DNA of 64,000 nucleotides from Rhodoferax ferrireducens (GTDB lineage: Bacteria; Pseudomonadota; Gammaproteobacteria; Burkholderiales; Burkholderiaceae_C): assembly GCF_003347515.1 (NCBI RefSeq), contig NZ_QEII01000304.1, forward strand, positions 60,823 through 124,822, given 5' to 3'. Shown here one piece after another: positions 24,413-33,832 of this stretch; the stretch's first letter is position 1; each line of letters starts with the position of its first letter. Under the pieces are notes generated by a model. The model ran no database searches and was not told the origin of the DNA. It saw only the letters and a program-made list of their open reading frames with translations. The position numbers and the translations under genes were made by a program.

Positions 24413-25222
24413 ATGACCTCCAAAGTTCATCAAAAACTTCTGTTGACCGGCGCTGCTGGTGGTTTGGGCCAGGCTCTGCGCGAACGGCTCAAGGCGAATT
24501 GTGATGTCTTGCGCCTGTCCGACCGGGCGGGCTTGGGCGAGGCTGGTGCGCAGGAGGAGGTCGTGCTGGCCGATTTGGCCGATGCCGATGCGGTGAGTGC
24601 GATGGTGCAAGGCGTGAACGCCATCGTTCATTTGGGTGGCGTTTCGGTCGAAGGCCCGTTTCAGCCCATCCTGCAGGCCAATATTCTGGGCGTGTACAAC
24701 CTGTACGAAGCGGCACGCCAGCACGGCGTCAAGCGTGTGGTGTTTGCCAGCTCCAACCACGTCACCGGCTTCTACCGCCAGAGCGAGACCATCACGGCGA
24801 AAGAGCCCGCGCGACCGGACGGCCTCTACGGCGTGAGCAAGGCCTTTGGCGAAGACCTGTCGCGTTTCTACTTTGACCGCTACGGCATCGAGACCGCCTG
24901 CGTGCGCATTGGCTCCTCGTTTCCCGAGCCGCGCGACCGCCGCATGCTGGCGACCTGGTTGAGTTTTGATGATCTGCACCGCTTGATCACCGCCTGCCTG
25001 ATCACGCCGGTGTTGGGTCACACCATCATTTTTGGCATGTCGGATAATGCCGTCACCTGGTGGGACAACAGCGGCGCCCGCCATGTCGGCTATGTGCCGC
25101 AGGACAGCTCGGACGTGTTTCGGGATGCCGTCTATGCCCGCACGCCGGCGCCTGATCTGAGCGACCCGGCCGTGCAGTTTCAGGGTGGTGGCTTTGTCAA
25201 AGCTGGCCCGTTTGCCGATTGA
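24413..25222 (+). CDS. udh: Uronate dehydrogenase
   Basis: A 269-residue short-chain dehydrogenase. The nucleotide motif is LLTGAAGGLGQAL (10-22), the catalytic Tyr139 and Lys143 are in GLYGVSKAFGED, and VVFASSNHVTGFY supplies the Ser. The C-terminal FGMSDNAVTWWDN stretch and the length are typical of bacterial Udh, which oxidises galacturonate and glucuronate to the aldaro-lactone with NAD. The next gene, four bases downstream, is a lactonase, so the pair forms an aldarate from a uronate. Confidence 0.92.
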   Translation: MTSKVHQKLLLTGAAGGLGQALRERLKANCDVLRLSDRAGLGEAGAQEEVVLADLADADAVSAMVQGVNAIVHLGGVSVEGPFQPILQANILGVYNLYEAARQHGVKRVVFASSNHVTGFYRQSETITAKEPARPDGLYGVSKAFGEDLSRFYFDRYGIETACVRIGSSFPEPRDRRMLATWLSFDDLHRLITACLITPVLGHTIIFGMSDNAVTWWDNSGARHVGYVPQDSSDVFRDAVYARTPAPDLSDPAVQFQGGGFVKAGPFAD

Positions 25223-25226
25223 TGCT

Positions 25227-26129
25227 ATGACTGCTAACGCTGAACTCCTGCTGGACTGCCGCAATGCGACTGGCGAGAGCCCGGTCTGGCACGTTGCCGA
25301 GCAGGCCCTCTACTGGGTCGATATTCCGGCGCGCAAGCTCTGTCGCTGGCAGGCCGCTAGCGCGCAGGTCACGACTTGGCTGGCATCCGAAATGCTGGCT
25401 TGTATCGCGCAAGGTGCAAGCGCAGGCACTTGGGTTGCCGGCATGGAAAGCGGTGTCTTTGAATTGCAGACCCAGACCCAGGCCGGTGGCCAGTTGCGCA
25501 GCCAGTTGCTGGAAAAAGTGACACATGCTAGCGCGGGCATGCGTTTCAACGATGGCCGTTGTGACCGGCAGGGCCGCTTCTGGGCCGGCACCATGGTGAT
25601 GAACATGGGTCTGGCTTCAACCTCCGGCGCCCTGTACCGCTATGAGCAGATAAGCGGGCTGCAAAAAATGCTGGAGGGTTTCATCACGCCCAACGGACTC
25701 GGCTTCAGCCCCGATGGCCGCACCATGTACCTGTCCGACTCGCATCCTTCGATGCAAGTGATCTGGGCGTTTGATTACGACACCGCGACCGGCACGCCCT
25801 CGAAGCGCCGGGTTTTTGTGGACATGAAGACGCTGCCCGGCCGGCCCGACGGCGCGGCGGTGGATGAAGACGGTTGCTACTGGATCTGCGGTAACGATGC
25901 GGGCCTCATTCACCGATTTACACCGGATGGCAAGCTGGATCGCTCGCTGGCGGTACCGGTCAAAAAACCGGCCATGTGCGCCTTTGGCGGCGCCGGGCTG
26001 GACACCCTGTTCGTGACATCGATTCGCCCTGACGGAGTCGATCTATCTGACCAGCCACTGGCCGGCGGTTTGTTTGCGTTGCGCCCCGGCGTGCGCGGAC
26101 TGCCCGAAGCTGCGTGTCTGCATCAATAA
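25227..26129 (+). CDS. SMP-30/gluconolactonase family lactonase
   Basis: A 300-residue six-bladed beta-propeller hydrolase. Metal-site and active-site segments are ATGESPVWH (Glu ligand), GMRFNDGRCDRQGRFWAGTM (Asn/Asp), FITPNGLGFSPDGRTMYLSD (Asn and Asp) and GRPDGAAVDEDGCYW. It probably hydrolyses the galactaro- or glucaro-lactone made by uronate dehydrogenase, whose gene ends four bases earlier. The start at 25227 avoids overlap with udh; an in-frame upstream start exists but adds residues atypical for the family. Confidence 0.88.
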   Translation: MTANAELLLDCRNATGESPVWHVAEQALYWVDIPARKLCRWQAASAQVTTWLASEMLACIAQGASAGTWVAGMESGVFELQTQTQAGGQLRSQLLEKVTHASAGMRFNDGRCDRQGRFWAGTMVMNMGLASTSGALYRYEQISGLQKMLEGFITPNGLGFSPDGRTMYLSDSHPSMQVIWAFDYDTATGTPSKRRVFVDMKTLPGRPDGAAVDEDGCYWICGNDAGLIHRFTPDGKLDRSLAVPVKKPAMCAFGGAGLDTLFVTSIRPDGVDLSDQPLAGGLFALRPGVRGLPEAACLHQ

Positions 26130-26166
26130 AAAAGTTTTCGCCACCATTAACTACATAGAGGATGAC

Positions 26167-27138
26167 ATGAAGATTCAAAAAACACTGTTGGCAGTCGCCG
26201 CCACATTGGCCATGGCGCCATTGGCCGGTTTCGCTGTCGAGTTCCGCTCGGCCGATATCCACAATTCCGATACCTATCCGACCGTGGTCGCCGTGAAATA
26301 CATGAGCGAAGTGATGGAGAAGAAGAGCGGCGGCAAGTACAAGATCAAGGTCTTCAACAAGGGCGCACTCGGCACCGAGAAGGAAACGATCGACCAGGTC
26401 AAGATCGGCGCGCTAGATTTCACGCGCGTGAACATCAGCCCGATGAATGCGATCTGCCAAAAGACCCAAGTGCCGACGATGCCCTTCCTGTTCCACTCGG
26501 TCGAGCACATGCGCAAGTCGCTCGACGGCCCGGCCGGCGAGGAGATTCTCAAGGACTGCGAAGCGGCGGGCTTCATCGGCCTGGCTTTTTATGACAGCGG
26601 CGCGCGCTCGATCTACGCCAAAAAACCCATCAAGACCGTGGCCGACGTGAAGGGCATGAAGATTCGCGTCCAGCAGTCCGACCTGTGGGTCGCGCTGGTG
26701 GGCGCGATGGGCGGCAACGCCACACCCATGCCCTACGGCGAGGTCTACACCGGCTTGAAGACGGGTCTGATCGATGCCGCCGAGAACAACATCCCCTCGT
26801 TCGACACCGCCAAACACTACGAAGCGGTGAAGTTTTATTCCAAGACCGAGCACTCCATGGCGCCCGAAATACTGCTGATGTCCAAGCTGGTGTGGGACAA
26901 GCTGCCCAAGGCCGACCAGGACATGATCCGCAGTGCTGCCAAGGAATCCGTGGCCGTGGAGCGCAAGAAATGGGACGAGCAGGAAGGCATCTCACTGGCC
27001 GCGGTCAAAGCCGGCGGTGCCCAGATCGTCGAAGTGGACAAGGCCTCGTTCCAGGGCGTGATGGGTCCGGTCTATGAAAAGTTCATGGTCACCCCTGATC
27101 TGAAGCGTTTGGTCAAGACCATTCAGGACACCAAGTAA
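26167..27138 (+). CDS. dctP: TRAP transporter substrate-binding protein (DctP)
   Basis: A 323-residue periplasmic protein with a signal peptide ending near GFA (residue 22). The DctP fold has VKYMSEVMEKKSGGKYKIKV, the MNAICQKTQVPTMPF region, KGMKIRVQQSDLWVALVGAM with the carboxylate-binding Arg, and ATPMPYGEVYTGLKTGLIDA. Located directly after Udh and the lactonase and before DctQM, it probably binds uronates or aldarates such as galacturonate, glucuronate or galactarate. Confidence 0.92.
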   Translation: MKIQKTLLAVAATLAMAPLAGFAVEFRSADIHNSDTYPTVVAVKYMSEVMEKKSGGKYKIKVFNKGALGTEKETIDQVKIGALDFTRVNISPMNAICQKTQVPTMPFLFHSVEHMRKSLDGPAGEEILKDCEAAGFIGLAFYDSGARSIYAKKPIKTVADVKGMKIRVQQSDLWVALVGAMGGNATPMPYGEVYTGLKTGLIDAAENNIPSFDTAKHYEAVKFYSKTEHSMAPEILLMSKLVWDKLPKADQDMIRSAAKESVAVERKKWDEQEGISLAAVKAGGAQIVEVDKASFQGVMGPVYEKFMVTPDLKRLVKTIQDTK

Positions 27139-27171
27139 GCAACACCACCCTGAAATTTCTTGACCCTCCAA

Positions 27172-27193
27172 CCCTCTCCCGCATGGGGGAGGG
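27172..27193 (+). terminator. Intercistronic hairpin between dctP and dctQ
   Basis: CCCTCTCCC-GCAT-GGGGGAGGG forms a 9 bp stem with one G-T pair about 33 bases past the dctP stop. It may reduce transcription into the permease genes or stabilise the dctP transcript. Confidence 0.45.
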
Positions 27194-27253
27194 CGGGCGC
27201 TCCTTTTCTTAATCGGGAAGGGCGCGACAAGGGGCGGAGCTGACGAGAACACT

Positions 27254-27742
27254 ATGTATACAAAATTCTGTGCGGCGCTGTCCAAGCTCTGCCTGATCCT
27301 GGCCGTGACGGGGCTGATTGCGGTCGTCCTATGCGTGCAATGGCAGGTGATCGGGCGTTACGTATTTAACGACACACCGACCTGGGCCGAAGCGCTGGCC
27401 CTGCTGCTGGTGCTGTTCGTCACCGCATTCGGCCTGGCGGTCGGCGTGCGCGACGCCGGCCACATCGGCCTGGAGTCCCTGGTTGTGTTGTTGCCCGAAA
27501 AATGGCAGCACCGCATTGAAATCCTGATCCATTTTCTTGTCGGCCTCTTCGGTGCGCTGATGGTGCATGGCGGCTGGCTGTGGATGAGCGCCAAATGGAG
27601 CGAGAAAAAACCCATGCTGCCCGTCCCCGACGGAATCGACTATTTGCCGATGGTGATTGCCGGCGTGCTGATTGTGCTGTTCTCGATTGAACATGTCATC
27701 GCGCTGCTGCGCGGTGAGGAAGTGGTGCCCGCATGGAACTGA
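27254..27742 (+). CDS. dctQ: TRAP transporter small permease (DctQ)
   Basis: A 162-residue protein with four transmembrane segments (about 8-30, 44-62, 88-108, 130-150) and the family segment PTWAEALALLLVLFVTAFGL. It overlaps the DctM gene by ten bases. It forms the small subunit of the uronate/aldarate TRAP system encoded with the DctP at 26167. Confidence 0.9.
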   Translation: MYTKFCAALSKLCLILAVTGLIAVVLCVQWQVIGRYVFNDTPTWAEALALLLVLFVTAFGLAVGVRDAGHIGLESLVVLLPEKWQHRIEILIHFLVGLFGALMVHGGWLWMSAKWSEKKPMLPVPDGIDYLPMVIAGVLIVLFSIEHVIALLRGEEVVPAWN

Positions 27743-29022
27743 CCGTACTCGCCCTGAGCTTCACGCTCTTTCTGGTCATTGGCGTACCAGTCGCGTTTGC
27801 GATTGGCCTGTCGTCGGTGGCCACCATCATTGCCGCCGGTCTGCCGATCGCGGTGGTGTTCCAGAAGATGGTTGGCGGCATGCAGGTGTTCTCCTTCCTG
27901 GCCATTCCGTTCTTTGTTTTCGCTGGCGAACTGATGCTCTATGGCGGCATCGCCGAGCGCATCGTGCGCTTCGCCAACAGCCTGGTCGGCCACGTACGCG
28001 GCGGCCTGGGCATGAGCAACGTGATTGGGTGCACGCTGTTTGGCGGTGTCGCGGGTTCGCCGCTGGCCGACGTCTCGGCCATGGGCTCGGTGATGATTCC
28101 GCTGATGAAGAAGGAAGGCTACGACGCCGACTACGCCGTCAACGTCACCACCCACGCCGCGCTGGTTGGCGCCATCATGCCAACCTCGCACAACATGATC
28201 ATCTTCACACTGGCCACCTCGGGCATCGCCTCGGTTAGCGTGCTGAGCCTGATCCTCGCGGGCCTGGTGCCCGCGATCATCCTGACCTTGTGCAACCTGG
28301 GCGCAGCCTACTACGTCGCCGTCAAACGCGGCTACCCGACACGCGGCGCCTTCCCCGGTTGGGGCGAGGTGACGCGTGCTTTTGGCGCAGCGTTGCCGGG
28401 CCTGCTGGTGGTGGTGATCATCCTGGTCGGCATTCTGTCGGGCGCCTTCACGGCCACCGAGTCGGCGTCCATCGCCGTGGCTTGGGCGCTGGCTATCACG
28501 GTGTTTGTTTACCGCACGATGTCCTGGAAAAACTTCATGACGGCTTGCGCCAAGGCTTGCAAGACCACCGGCGTGGTGCTGCTGCTGATCGGTATCTCGA
28601 ACGCCTTCGGCTACTTCATGGCGCTGTATGAGGTGCCGCAACTGACCGGCGAGCTGATGAAGTCGGTGAGCAGCCAGCCCTGGGTCATCTTCCTGATGAT
28701 CAATGTGCTGCTGTTCATCCTCGGCACCTTCCTCGACATGGCGGCCACGATCCTGATCTGTACGCCGATCTTCATGCCGATCGCGATGCAGTTCGGTATG
28801 GACCCGATTCAGTTCGGCATCGTGATGCTGATCAACTGCGCGCTCGGCCTGAACACGCCGCCGGTCGGCTCGGTGCAGTTCGTCGGCTGTGCGATTGGGG
28901 GGATATCGGTCGGCCAGGTCATGCGTTCGATTGCCCCGTTTTACGGTGCGCTCGGCATCTGCCTGCTGCTCGTGACTTACGTACCCGCGTTCTCGCTGTG
29001 GCTGCCTTCGCTCGTGAAATAA
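27733..29022 (+). CDS. dctM: TRAP transporter large permease (DctM)
   Basis: A 429-residue polytopic membrane protein. Family landmarks are GVPVAFAIGLSSVATIIAAG, FLAIPFFVFAGELMLYGGIA, GSPLADVSAMGSVMIPLMKK, AIMPTSHNMIIFTLATSG and INCALGLNTPPVGSVQFVGC. It is translationally coupled to DctQ, and the dehydratase gene follows after 13 bases, tying the transporter to aldarate metabolism. Confidence 0.93.
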   Translation: MELTVLALSFTLFLVIGVPVAFAIGLSSVATIIAAGLPIAVVFQKMVGGMQVFSFLAIPFFVFAGELMLYGGIAERIVRFANSLVGHVRGGLGMSNVIGCTLFGGVAGSPLADVSAMGSVMIPLMKKEGYDADYAVNVTTHAALVGAIMPTSHNMIIFTLATSGIASVSVLSLILAGLVPAIILTLCNLGAAYYVAVKRGYPTRGAFPGWGEVTRAFGAALPGLLVVVIILVGILSGAFTATESASIAVAWALAITVFVYRTMSWKNFMTACAKACKTTGVVLLLIGISNAFGYFMALYEVPQLTGELMKSVSSQPWVIFLMINVLLFILGTFLDMAATILICTPIFMPIAMQFGMDPIQFGIVMLINCALGLNTPPVGSVQFVGCAIGGISVGQVMRSIAPFYGALGICLLLVTYVPAFSLWLPSLVK

Positions 29023-29035
29023 ACGGAAATATCGC

Positions 29036-30301
29036 ATGAAAATTGTTGCTGTCCGCGTGACACCCATTGCCATCAAGGACCCGGCCTTGCTCAATGCCGC
29101 CGGTGTGCACGAGCCCTTTGGCCTGCGCTCCATCATCGAAGTCGTGGGCGCCAATGGCCAGGTTGGCCTGGGCGAAACCTACGGCGATGCGCCGGTGCTG
29201 GACCTGCTGAACCGCACCCGCGACAGCCTGGTCGGCCTCTCCGCCTTCGACCTCAACGGCCTGTGGGCGCGGGTGCTTAGCGCTGCGCCGCAAACCAACA
29301 CCGGCCACGTCGAAATGGAACTGGCACCCGGCTCACTCGGCAGCAACCTCGTCAACAGCGCCTTCTCGGCATTCGAGGTCGCGTTTCTGGACCTGCAGGC
29401 GCGTACGCTGGGCATTCCACTGGTGGAATTGCTCGGCGGCGCCGTGCGCGACAAGGTGGCTTATTCGGCCTACCTGTTCTACAAGTGGGATGCCTCGGTG
29501 GACCCCGAATATGCGCCTGATCCCTATGGCGAGGCGGTGAATCCGCAGCAAATCGTGGCCCAGGCTAAACAGATGATCGACCAGTACGGCTTCGAGAGCA
29601 TCAAGCTCAAGGCCGGCGTGTTTGATCCCGAAGAAGAGGCGGATGCGATTCTCGCGCTCAAGGCCGCTTTTCCCAAGCACCAGCTGCGCATCGATCCGAA
29701 CAGCAACTGGACCATGGCGACCAGTCTGCGCGTGGCCGAGAAGCTGGCCGGCTGCCTGGAATATTACGAAGACCCGACGCCCACGCTCGAAGGCATGGCC
29801 GAGCTGCACAAGGCCACCGGCCTGCCGCTGGCGACCAATATGGTGGTGACGAACTGGGCTGAGCTCAAGCGCAGCATTGAGCTCAACTCGGTGCAGATAC
29901 TGCTCTCCGACCACCACTACTGGGGCGGCCTACGCGCCACACAGGCGCTGGCGCGTACCTGCCAGGCGTTCGGCCTGGGCCTGTCCATGCATTCCAACTC
30001 GCATCTGGGCATCAGCCTGATGGCGATGACGCACCTGGCTGCGTCGGTGCAGCACCTGAGCTACGCCTGCGACACGCATTACCCGTGGCAGAGCGATGAA
30101 ATCCTGCTGGGCGGCAAGGTGCCGATCACCGGCGGTTGCGTGCACCTGACCGACAAGCCCGGCCTCGGCGTGGAGCTGGACCGCGACAAGCTGGCCGAGT
30201 TGCACGAGGCCTACCAACACTGCCGCATCCGCACCCGCAACGACGTGGCGCAGATGCGCTGCTTCCGCCCGGACTGGACGCAGGTCAAACCCCGCTTTTG
30301 A
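29036..30301 (+). CDS. Enolase-superfamily sugar acid dehydratase (glucarate dehydratase-like)
   Basis: A 421-residue dehydratase, shorter than and distinct from GudD at 22078. It has FESIKLKAGVF (catalytic Lys), LRIDPNSNW, YYEDPTPTLEG, LATNMVVTNW and the LGLSMHSNSHLGISLMAMTH histidine region. This belongs to the glucarate dehydratase-related subgroup. It might act on glucarate, idarate or a related aldarate, giving the genome two isofunctional or complementary dehydratases. It is in the transporter operon, 13 bases after DctM. Confidence 0.82.
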   Translation: MKIVAVRVTPIAIKDPALLNAAGVHEPFGLRSIIEVVGANGQVGLGETYGDAPVLDLLNRTRDSLVGLSAFDLNGLWARVLSAAPQTNTGHVEMELAPGSLGSNLVNSAFSAFEVAFLDLQARTLGIPLVELLGGAVRDKVAYSAYLFYKWDASVDPEYAPDPYGEAVNPQQIVAQAKQMIDQYGFESIKLKAGVFDPEEEADAILALKAAFPKHQLRIDPNSNWTMATSLRVAEKLAGCLEYYEDPTPTLEGMAELHKATGLPLATNMVVTNWAELKRSIELNSVQILLSDHHYWGGLRATQALARTCQAFGLGLSMHSNSHLGISLMAMTHLAASVQHLSYACDTHYPWQSDEILLGGKVPITGGCVHLTDKPGLGVELDRDKLAELHEAYQHCRIRTRNDVAQMRCFRPDWTQVKPRF

Positions 30302-30331
30302 GTGCTTACCACTCAAATTTATACGAAAACA

Positions 30332-30372
30332 GCCTCTAGCCAGCGTCCATAAAGCGCAGGCAGCTATTAATT
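30332..30372 (-). repeat. Comamonadaceae-type intergenic repeat, copy 3
   Basis: Reverse orientation: GCCTCTAGCCAGCGTCCATA then AAGCGCAGGCAGCTATTAAT. It occupies the 82 bp gap before the Bug gene at 30384, whose ribosome binding site (AGGAG) directly follows the repeat. Confidence 0.65.
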
Positions 30373-30383
30373 CAGGAGTATTC

Positions 30384-31370
30384 ATGCCATCCACACAACG
30401 TCGCCAACTGGTGCTTTCCACCCTCGGTCTGCTTACCGCAGCGGCCATCAGCACACCCGTGCTGGCCCAGGCCCCAGCCTGGCCGACCAAGCCTGTGCGC
30501 ATCGTCGTGCCGTACCCACCCGGCGGCTCGTCGGACATCATCGCCCGTGCCATCAGCCAGCCCTTGTCCGACGCCTTGAAGCAGCCGGTGATCATCGAGA
30601 ACCGGCCCGGTGCCAATGGCAACCTGGGTGCCGACGCGGTGGCCAAGTCCGCGCCAGACGGCCACACCCTGTTGCTGTGCGATACCGGCGCGCTGGCCAT
30701 CAGCCCCTCGGTCTACACCAAGCTGCCGTTCAATCCGTCGAAGGATTTGAGTGGCGTCACCATGCTGGCCTACTCGCCGCACATGCTGGTGGTGCACCCC
30801 TCGGTGCCGGCCAACAACCTGCAGGAACTGGTGGCCTTGTCCAAAAAAACCGAGCTGAACTTTGCCGTCACCGCCATGGGCAGCGCCCCGCATCTGGCCG
30901 GTGTGGCCGTTGCACTGGCCAGTGGCGCGCGCTGGACCTACATCCCCTACAAAGGCGGCGTGCAGGCCGTGACCGACACCATGGCCGGACAGACCCAGGT
31001 GGTCATGAATGGCATGCTGGCCACGCTGCCGCATGTGCAAAGCGGCAAGCTCAAGGTGCTGGGCATCTCCAAGGGCGCGCGCATGCCGTTGGTCGGGCAG
31101 ATGCCGACTATCGCCGAGCAGGGTCTGCCGGGCTTCGAGTCCGGCACCTGGCAGGGCGTGCTGGTGCCCGCCGGCACGCCGCCCGCCATACTGGCTCGAC
31201 TCAATGCCGAGTTGATCAAGGTCATTCGCAGCCCGGCGATTCGCAGCCGTTTGACGGGGCAGGGCGCCGAAGTGGTGACCATGAGCCCGACCGAGCAGAA
31301 CCAGTTTTTTGAACGCGAACGCAGCCGCTGGGCCGTTGTGGTCAAGCAGGCCGACGTCCGTCTGGACTGA
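30384..31370 (+). CDS. Tripartite tricarboxylate transporter receptor (Bug/TctC family)
   Basis: A 328-residue periplasmic binding protein with a signal peptide (VLA cleavage near residue 28). The Bug fold shows WPTKPVRIVVPYPPGGSSDI, IENRPGANGNLGADAVAKS, YIPYKGGVQAVTDTMAGQTQ and GTWQGVLVPAGTPPAILARL. There are no TctA/TctB permease genes nearby, as is common for these expanded families in betaproteobacteria. Position suggests an aldarate or uronate ligand. Confidence 0.9.
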   Translation: MPSTQRRQLVLSTLGLLTAAAISTPVLAQAPAWPTKPVRIVVPYPPGGSSDIIARAISQPLSDALKQPVIIENRPGANGNLGADAVAKSAPDGHTLLLCDTGALAISPSVYTKLPFNPSKDLSGVTMLAYSPHMLVVHPSVPANNLQELVALSKKTELNFAVTAMGSAPHLAGVAVALASGARWTYIPYKGGVQAVTDTMAGQTQVVMNGMLATLPHVQSGKLKVLGISKGARMPLVGQMPTIAEQGLPGFESGTWQGVLVPAGTPPAILARLNAELIKVIRSPAIRSRLTGQGAEVVTMSPTEQNQFFERERSRWAVVVKQADVRLD

Positions 31371-31425
31371 ACTTTTTTTCCTATCGAACCCTTTTGAATT
31401 AATCCCTCTCCATAAGGACCTCATC

Positions 31426-32337
31426 ATGAATCCCCAAGACCTCAAAACCATCGTCAGCTCTGGCCTCCTGTCCTTCCCCGTGACCGACTTCGATGCGCAA
31501 GGCGACTTCAACGCCAAGAGCTATGCCGCGCGCCTGGAGTGGCTGGCCCCGTATGGCGCCAGCGCCTTGTTTGCGGCCGGCGGCACTGGCGAGTTCTTCT
31601 CGCTCACCGGCGACGAATACCCGTCCATCATCAAGACTGCGGTGGAAACCTGCCGCGGCAAGGTGCCGATCATCGCCGGCGCCGGCGGCCCCACGCGTTT
31701 TGCCATTGCCTGCGCGCAAGAGGCCGAACGCCAGGGCGCGCACGGCATTTTGCTACTGCCGCATTACCTGACCGAAGCCGGCCAGGAAGGCTTGATTGCC
31801 CATGTCGAGCAGGTGTGCAAGAGCGTGAAATTCGGCGTGATTGTCTACAACCGCAATGTGTGCCGGCTCACGGCGGACTCGCTCGCCATCCTGGCGGACC
31901 GTTGCCCCAATCTGATTGGCTTCAAGGACGGCGTGGGCGATATTGAGACCATGTCCTCCATCTACATGAAGATGGGCGAGCGCTTCTCCTACCTGGGTGG
32001 CCTGCCCACGGCCGAGGTCTATGCCGCGGCCTACAAGGCGCTGGGCACACCGGTGTATTCCTCGGCGGTGTTCAACTTCATCCCCAAGACGGCCATCGAG
32101 TTCTACGAAGCCGTGCGCACCGACGACATGGCGACACAGCACCGCCTGCTCAAGGACTTCTTCATGCCCTACCTCGACATCCGCAACCGCGTGCCGGGCT
32201 ATGGCGTCAGCATCATCAAGGCCGGTGCCAAGCTGGTTGGCCACGATGCCGGTCCGGTGCGCGCGCCGCTGACCGATCTGAAACCCGCCGAGATGGAAGC
32301 ACTGGCCGCGCTGATCAAGTCGCTCGGTCCGCAATAA
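31426..32337 (+). CDS. kdgD: 5-dehydro-4-deoxyglucarate dehydratase
   Basis: A 303-residue member of the DapA/N-acetylneuraminate lyase superfamily. Schiff-base Lys167 lies in LIGFKDGVGD, Tyr141 in VIVYNRN, and the substrate loop AAGGTGEFFSLTGDE carries the KdgD-type GTGEFFSL motif. It decarboxylates and dehydrates 5-keto-4-deoxyglucarate, the product of GudD and GarD, to 2,5-dioxopentanoate, which the next gene oxidises. ATG 31426 gives the usual family N-terminus; an earlier start in the Bug gene is rejected. Confidence 0.93.
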   Translation: MNPQDLKTIVSSGLLSFPVTDFDAQGDFNAKSYAARLEWLAPYGASALFAAGGTGEFFSLTGDEYPSIIKTAVETCRGKVPIIAGAGGPTRFAIACAQEAERQGAHGILLLPHYLTEAGQEGLIAHVEQVCKSVKFGVIVYNRNVCRLTADSLAILADRCPNLIGFKDGVGDIETMSSIYMKMGERFSYLGGLPTAEVYAAAYKALGTPVYSSAVFNFIPKTAIEFYEAVRTDDMATQHRLLKDFFMPYLDIRNRVPGYGVSIIKAGAKLVGHDAGPVRAPLTDLKPAEMEALAALIKSLGPQ

Positions 32338-32362
32338 ACCAACGCACTCGCAAGGACAGCAC

Positions 32363-33802
32363 ATGACACAAAAGTACGACAACCTGATCGGTGGCGAATG
32401 GGTCGCCGGCGGCGCCTATACGCCCAACATCAACCCGTCCAACCTGGCTGACGTGATTGGCGACTACACGCAAGCCAGCGCTGCCCAGCTGGACCAAGCC
32501 GTGCAAGCCGCACGCGCCGCTTTCCCGGCCTGGTCCACTTCCGGCATTCAGGCCCGGGCCGATGCGCTCGACAAGATCGGCAGCGAGATCCTGGCCCGCC
32601 GTGAAGAGCTGGGTATCTTGTTGGCGCGCGAAGAAGGCAAGACCAAGCCCGAAGGCATTGGCGAGGCCACGCGAGCCGGCAATATCTTCAAGTTCTTCGC
32701 CGGTGAATGCCTGCGCCTGGCCGGTGAAATCGTGCCCTCGGTGCGCCCCGGCATTAGTGTGGAAGTGACGCGTGAACCGCTGGGTGTGATCGGCCTGATC
32801 ACGCCGTGGAATTTCCCGATTGCCATTCCGGCCTGGAAGATTGCCCCGGCCCTGGCCTACGGCAACTGTGTGGTGTTCAAGCCGGCCGACCTGGTGCCGG
32901 GTTGCGCCTGGGCGCTGGCCGAGATCATCAGCCGCTCGGGCATTCCCGCCGGCGTGTTCAACCTGGTCATGGGACGCGGCAGCGTGATTGGCGATCCGCT
33001 GGTGAATCACCCGGGCGTGGATGGCATCAGCTTCACCGGCTCGCAAGGCGTGGGTGGGCGCATTGCCCAGCAATGTGCGGCCAATTTGAAGAAGGTTCAG
33101 CTGGAGATGGGCGGCAAGAACCCGCAAGTCATTCTGGACGATGCGGACCTGGCGCAAGCAGTTGAACTCTGCGTGCAAAGCGCCTTTTTCTCCACCGGCC
33201 AGCGCTGCACGGCATCGAGCCGTCTGATCGTGACCGATGGCATCTACACCAAATTTGTCGAAGCCGTCAAGGCGCGCATGGCCGGCCTCAAGGTCGGTGA
33301 TGCGCTGCAGGCCGGCATCGACATCGGCCCGGTGTCCTCGTTGTCGCAGCTGGAGCAGGACTTGAGTTATGTGGACATCGGACAGGCCGAAGGTGCGGTG
33401 CTGGTCGCCGGCGGTCAACGCGTGACGTGTGGCACCGAGGGCTTTTACATGGCGCCGGCGCTGCTGACCGACACCACGGCGGGCATGCGCATCAACCGTG
33501 AAGAAGTGTTCGGCCCGGTGGCCAGCATCATCCGCGTCAAGGGCTATGAAGAGGCGCTGGCTGAGTCCAACAACACGCCGTTTGGCCTCTCAAGCGGTAT
33601 CGCCACCACCTCGCTGAAGTACGCCACCCACTTCAAGCGCCACAGCCAGGCGGGCATGGTGATGGTGAATCTGCCTACCGCCGGTGTGGACTACCACGTG
33701 CCTTTTGGCGGGCGCAAAGGTTCCAGCTATGGTTCGCGCGAGCAGGGCCGCTATGCGCAGGAGTTCTTCACGATTGTGAAAACGGCCTACACGCTGTCCT
33801 GA
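32363..33802 (+). CDS. 2,5-dioxopentanoate (alpha-ketoglutarate semialdehyde) dehydrogenase
   Basis: A 479-residue aldehyde dehydrogenase. The catalytic Cys282 lies in STGQRCTASS, Glu248 in LEMGGKNP, and the nucleotide-binding TPWNFP and FTGSQGVG motifs are present. It is 25 bases after kdgD, so the expected reaction is oxidation of 2,5-dioxopentanoate to 2-oxoglutarate, the last step of the oxidative uronate/aldarate route into the TCA cycle. A second, less related aldehyde dehydrogenase lies at 49279. Confidence 0.9.
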   Translation: MTQKYDNLIGGEWVAGGAYTPNINPSNLADVIGDYTQASAAQLDQAVQAARAAFPAWSTSGIQARADALDKIGSEILARREELGILLAREEGKTKPEGIGEATRAGNIFKFFAGECLRLAGEIVPSVRPGISVEVTREPLGVIGLITPWNFPIAIPAWKIAPALAYGNCVVFKPADLVPGCAWALAEIISRSGIPAGVFNLVMGRGSVIGDPLVNHPGVDGISFTGSQGVGGRIAQQCAANLKKVQLEMGGKNPQVILDDADLAQAVELCVQSAFFSTGQRCTASSRLIVTDGIYTKFVEAVKARMAGLKVGDALQAGIDIGPVSSLSQLEQDLSYVDIGQAEGAVLVAGGQRVTCGTEGFYMAPALLTDTTAGMRINREEVFGPVASIIRVKGYEEALAESNNTPFGLSSGIATTSLKYATHFKRHSQAGMVMVNLPTAGVDYHVPFGGRKGSSYGSREQGRYAQEFFTIVKTAYTLS

Positions 33803-33832
33803 AATCGCCATTGACTGCCAGGAGAAAAAACC

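Noticed and set aside
27640..29154. 504-codon open frame antisense to dctM
   Set aside because: It is low-complexity, rich in His, Asp and Arg, and lies opposite a clear DctM gene; a composition artefact.
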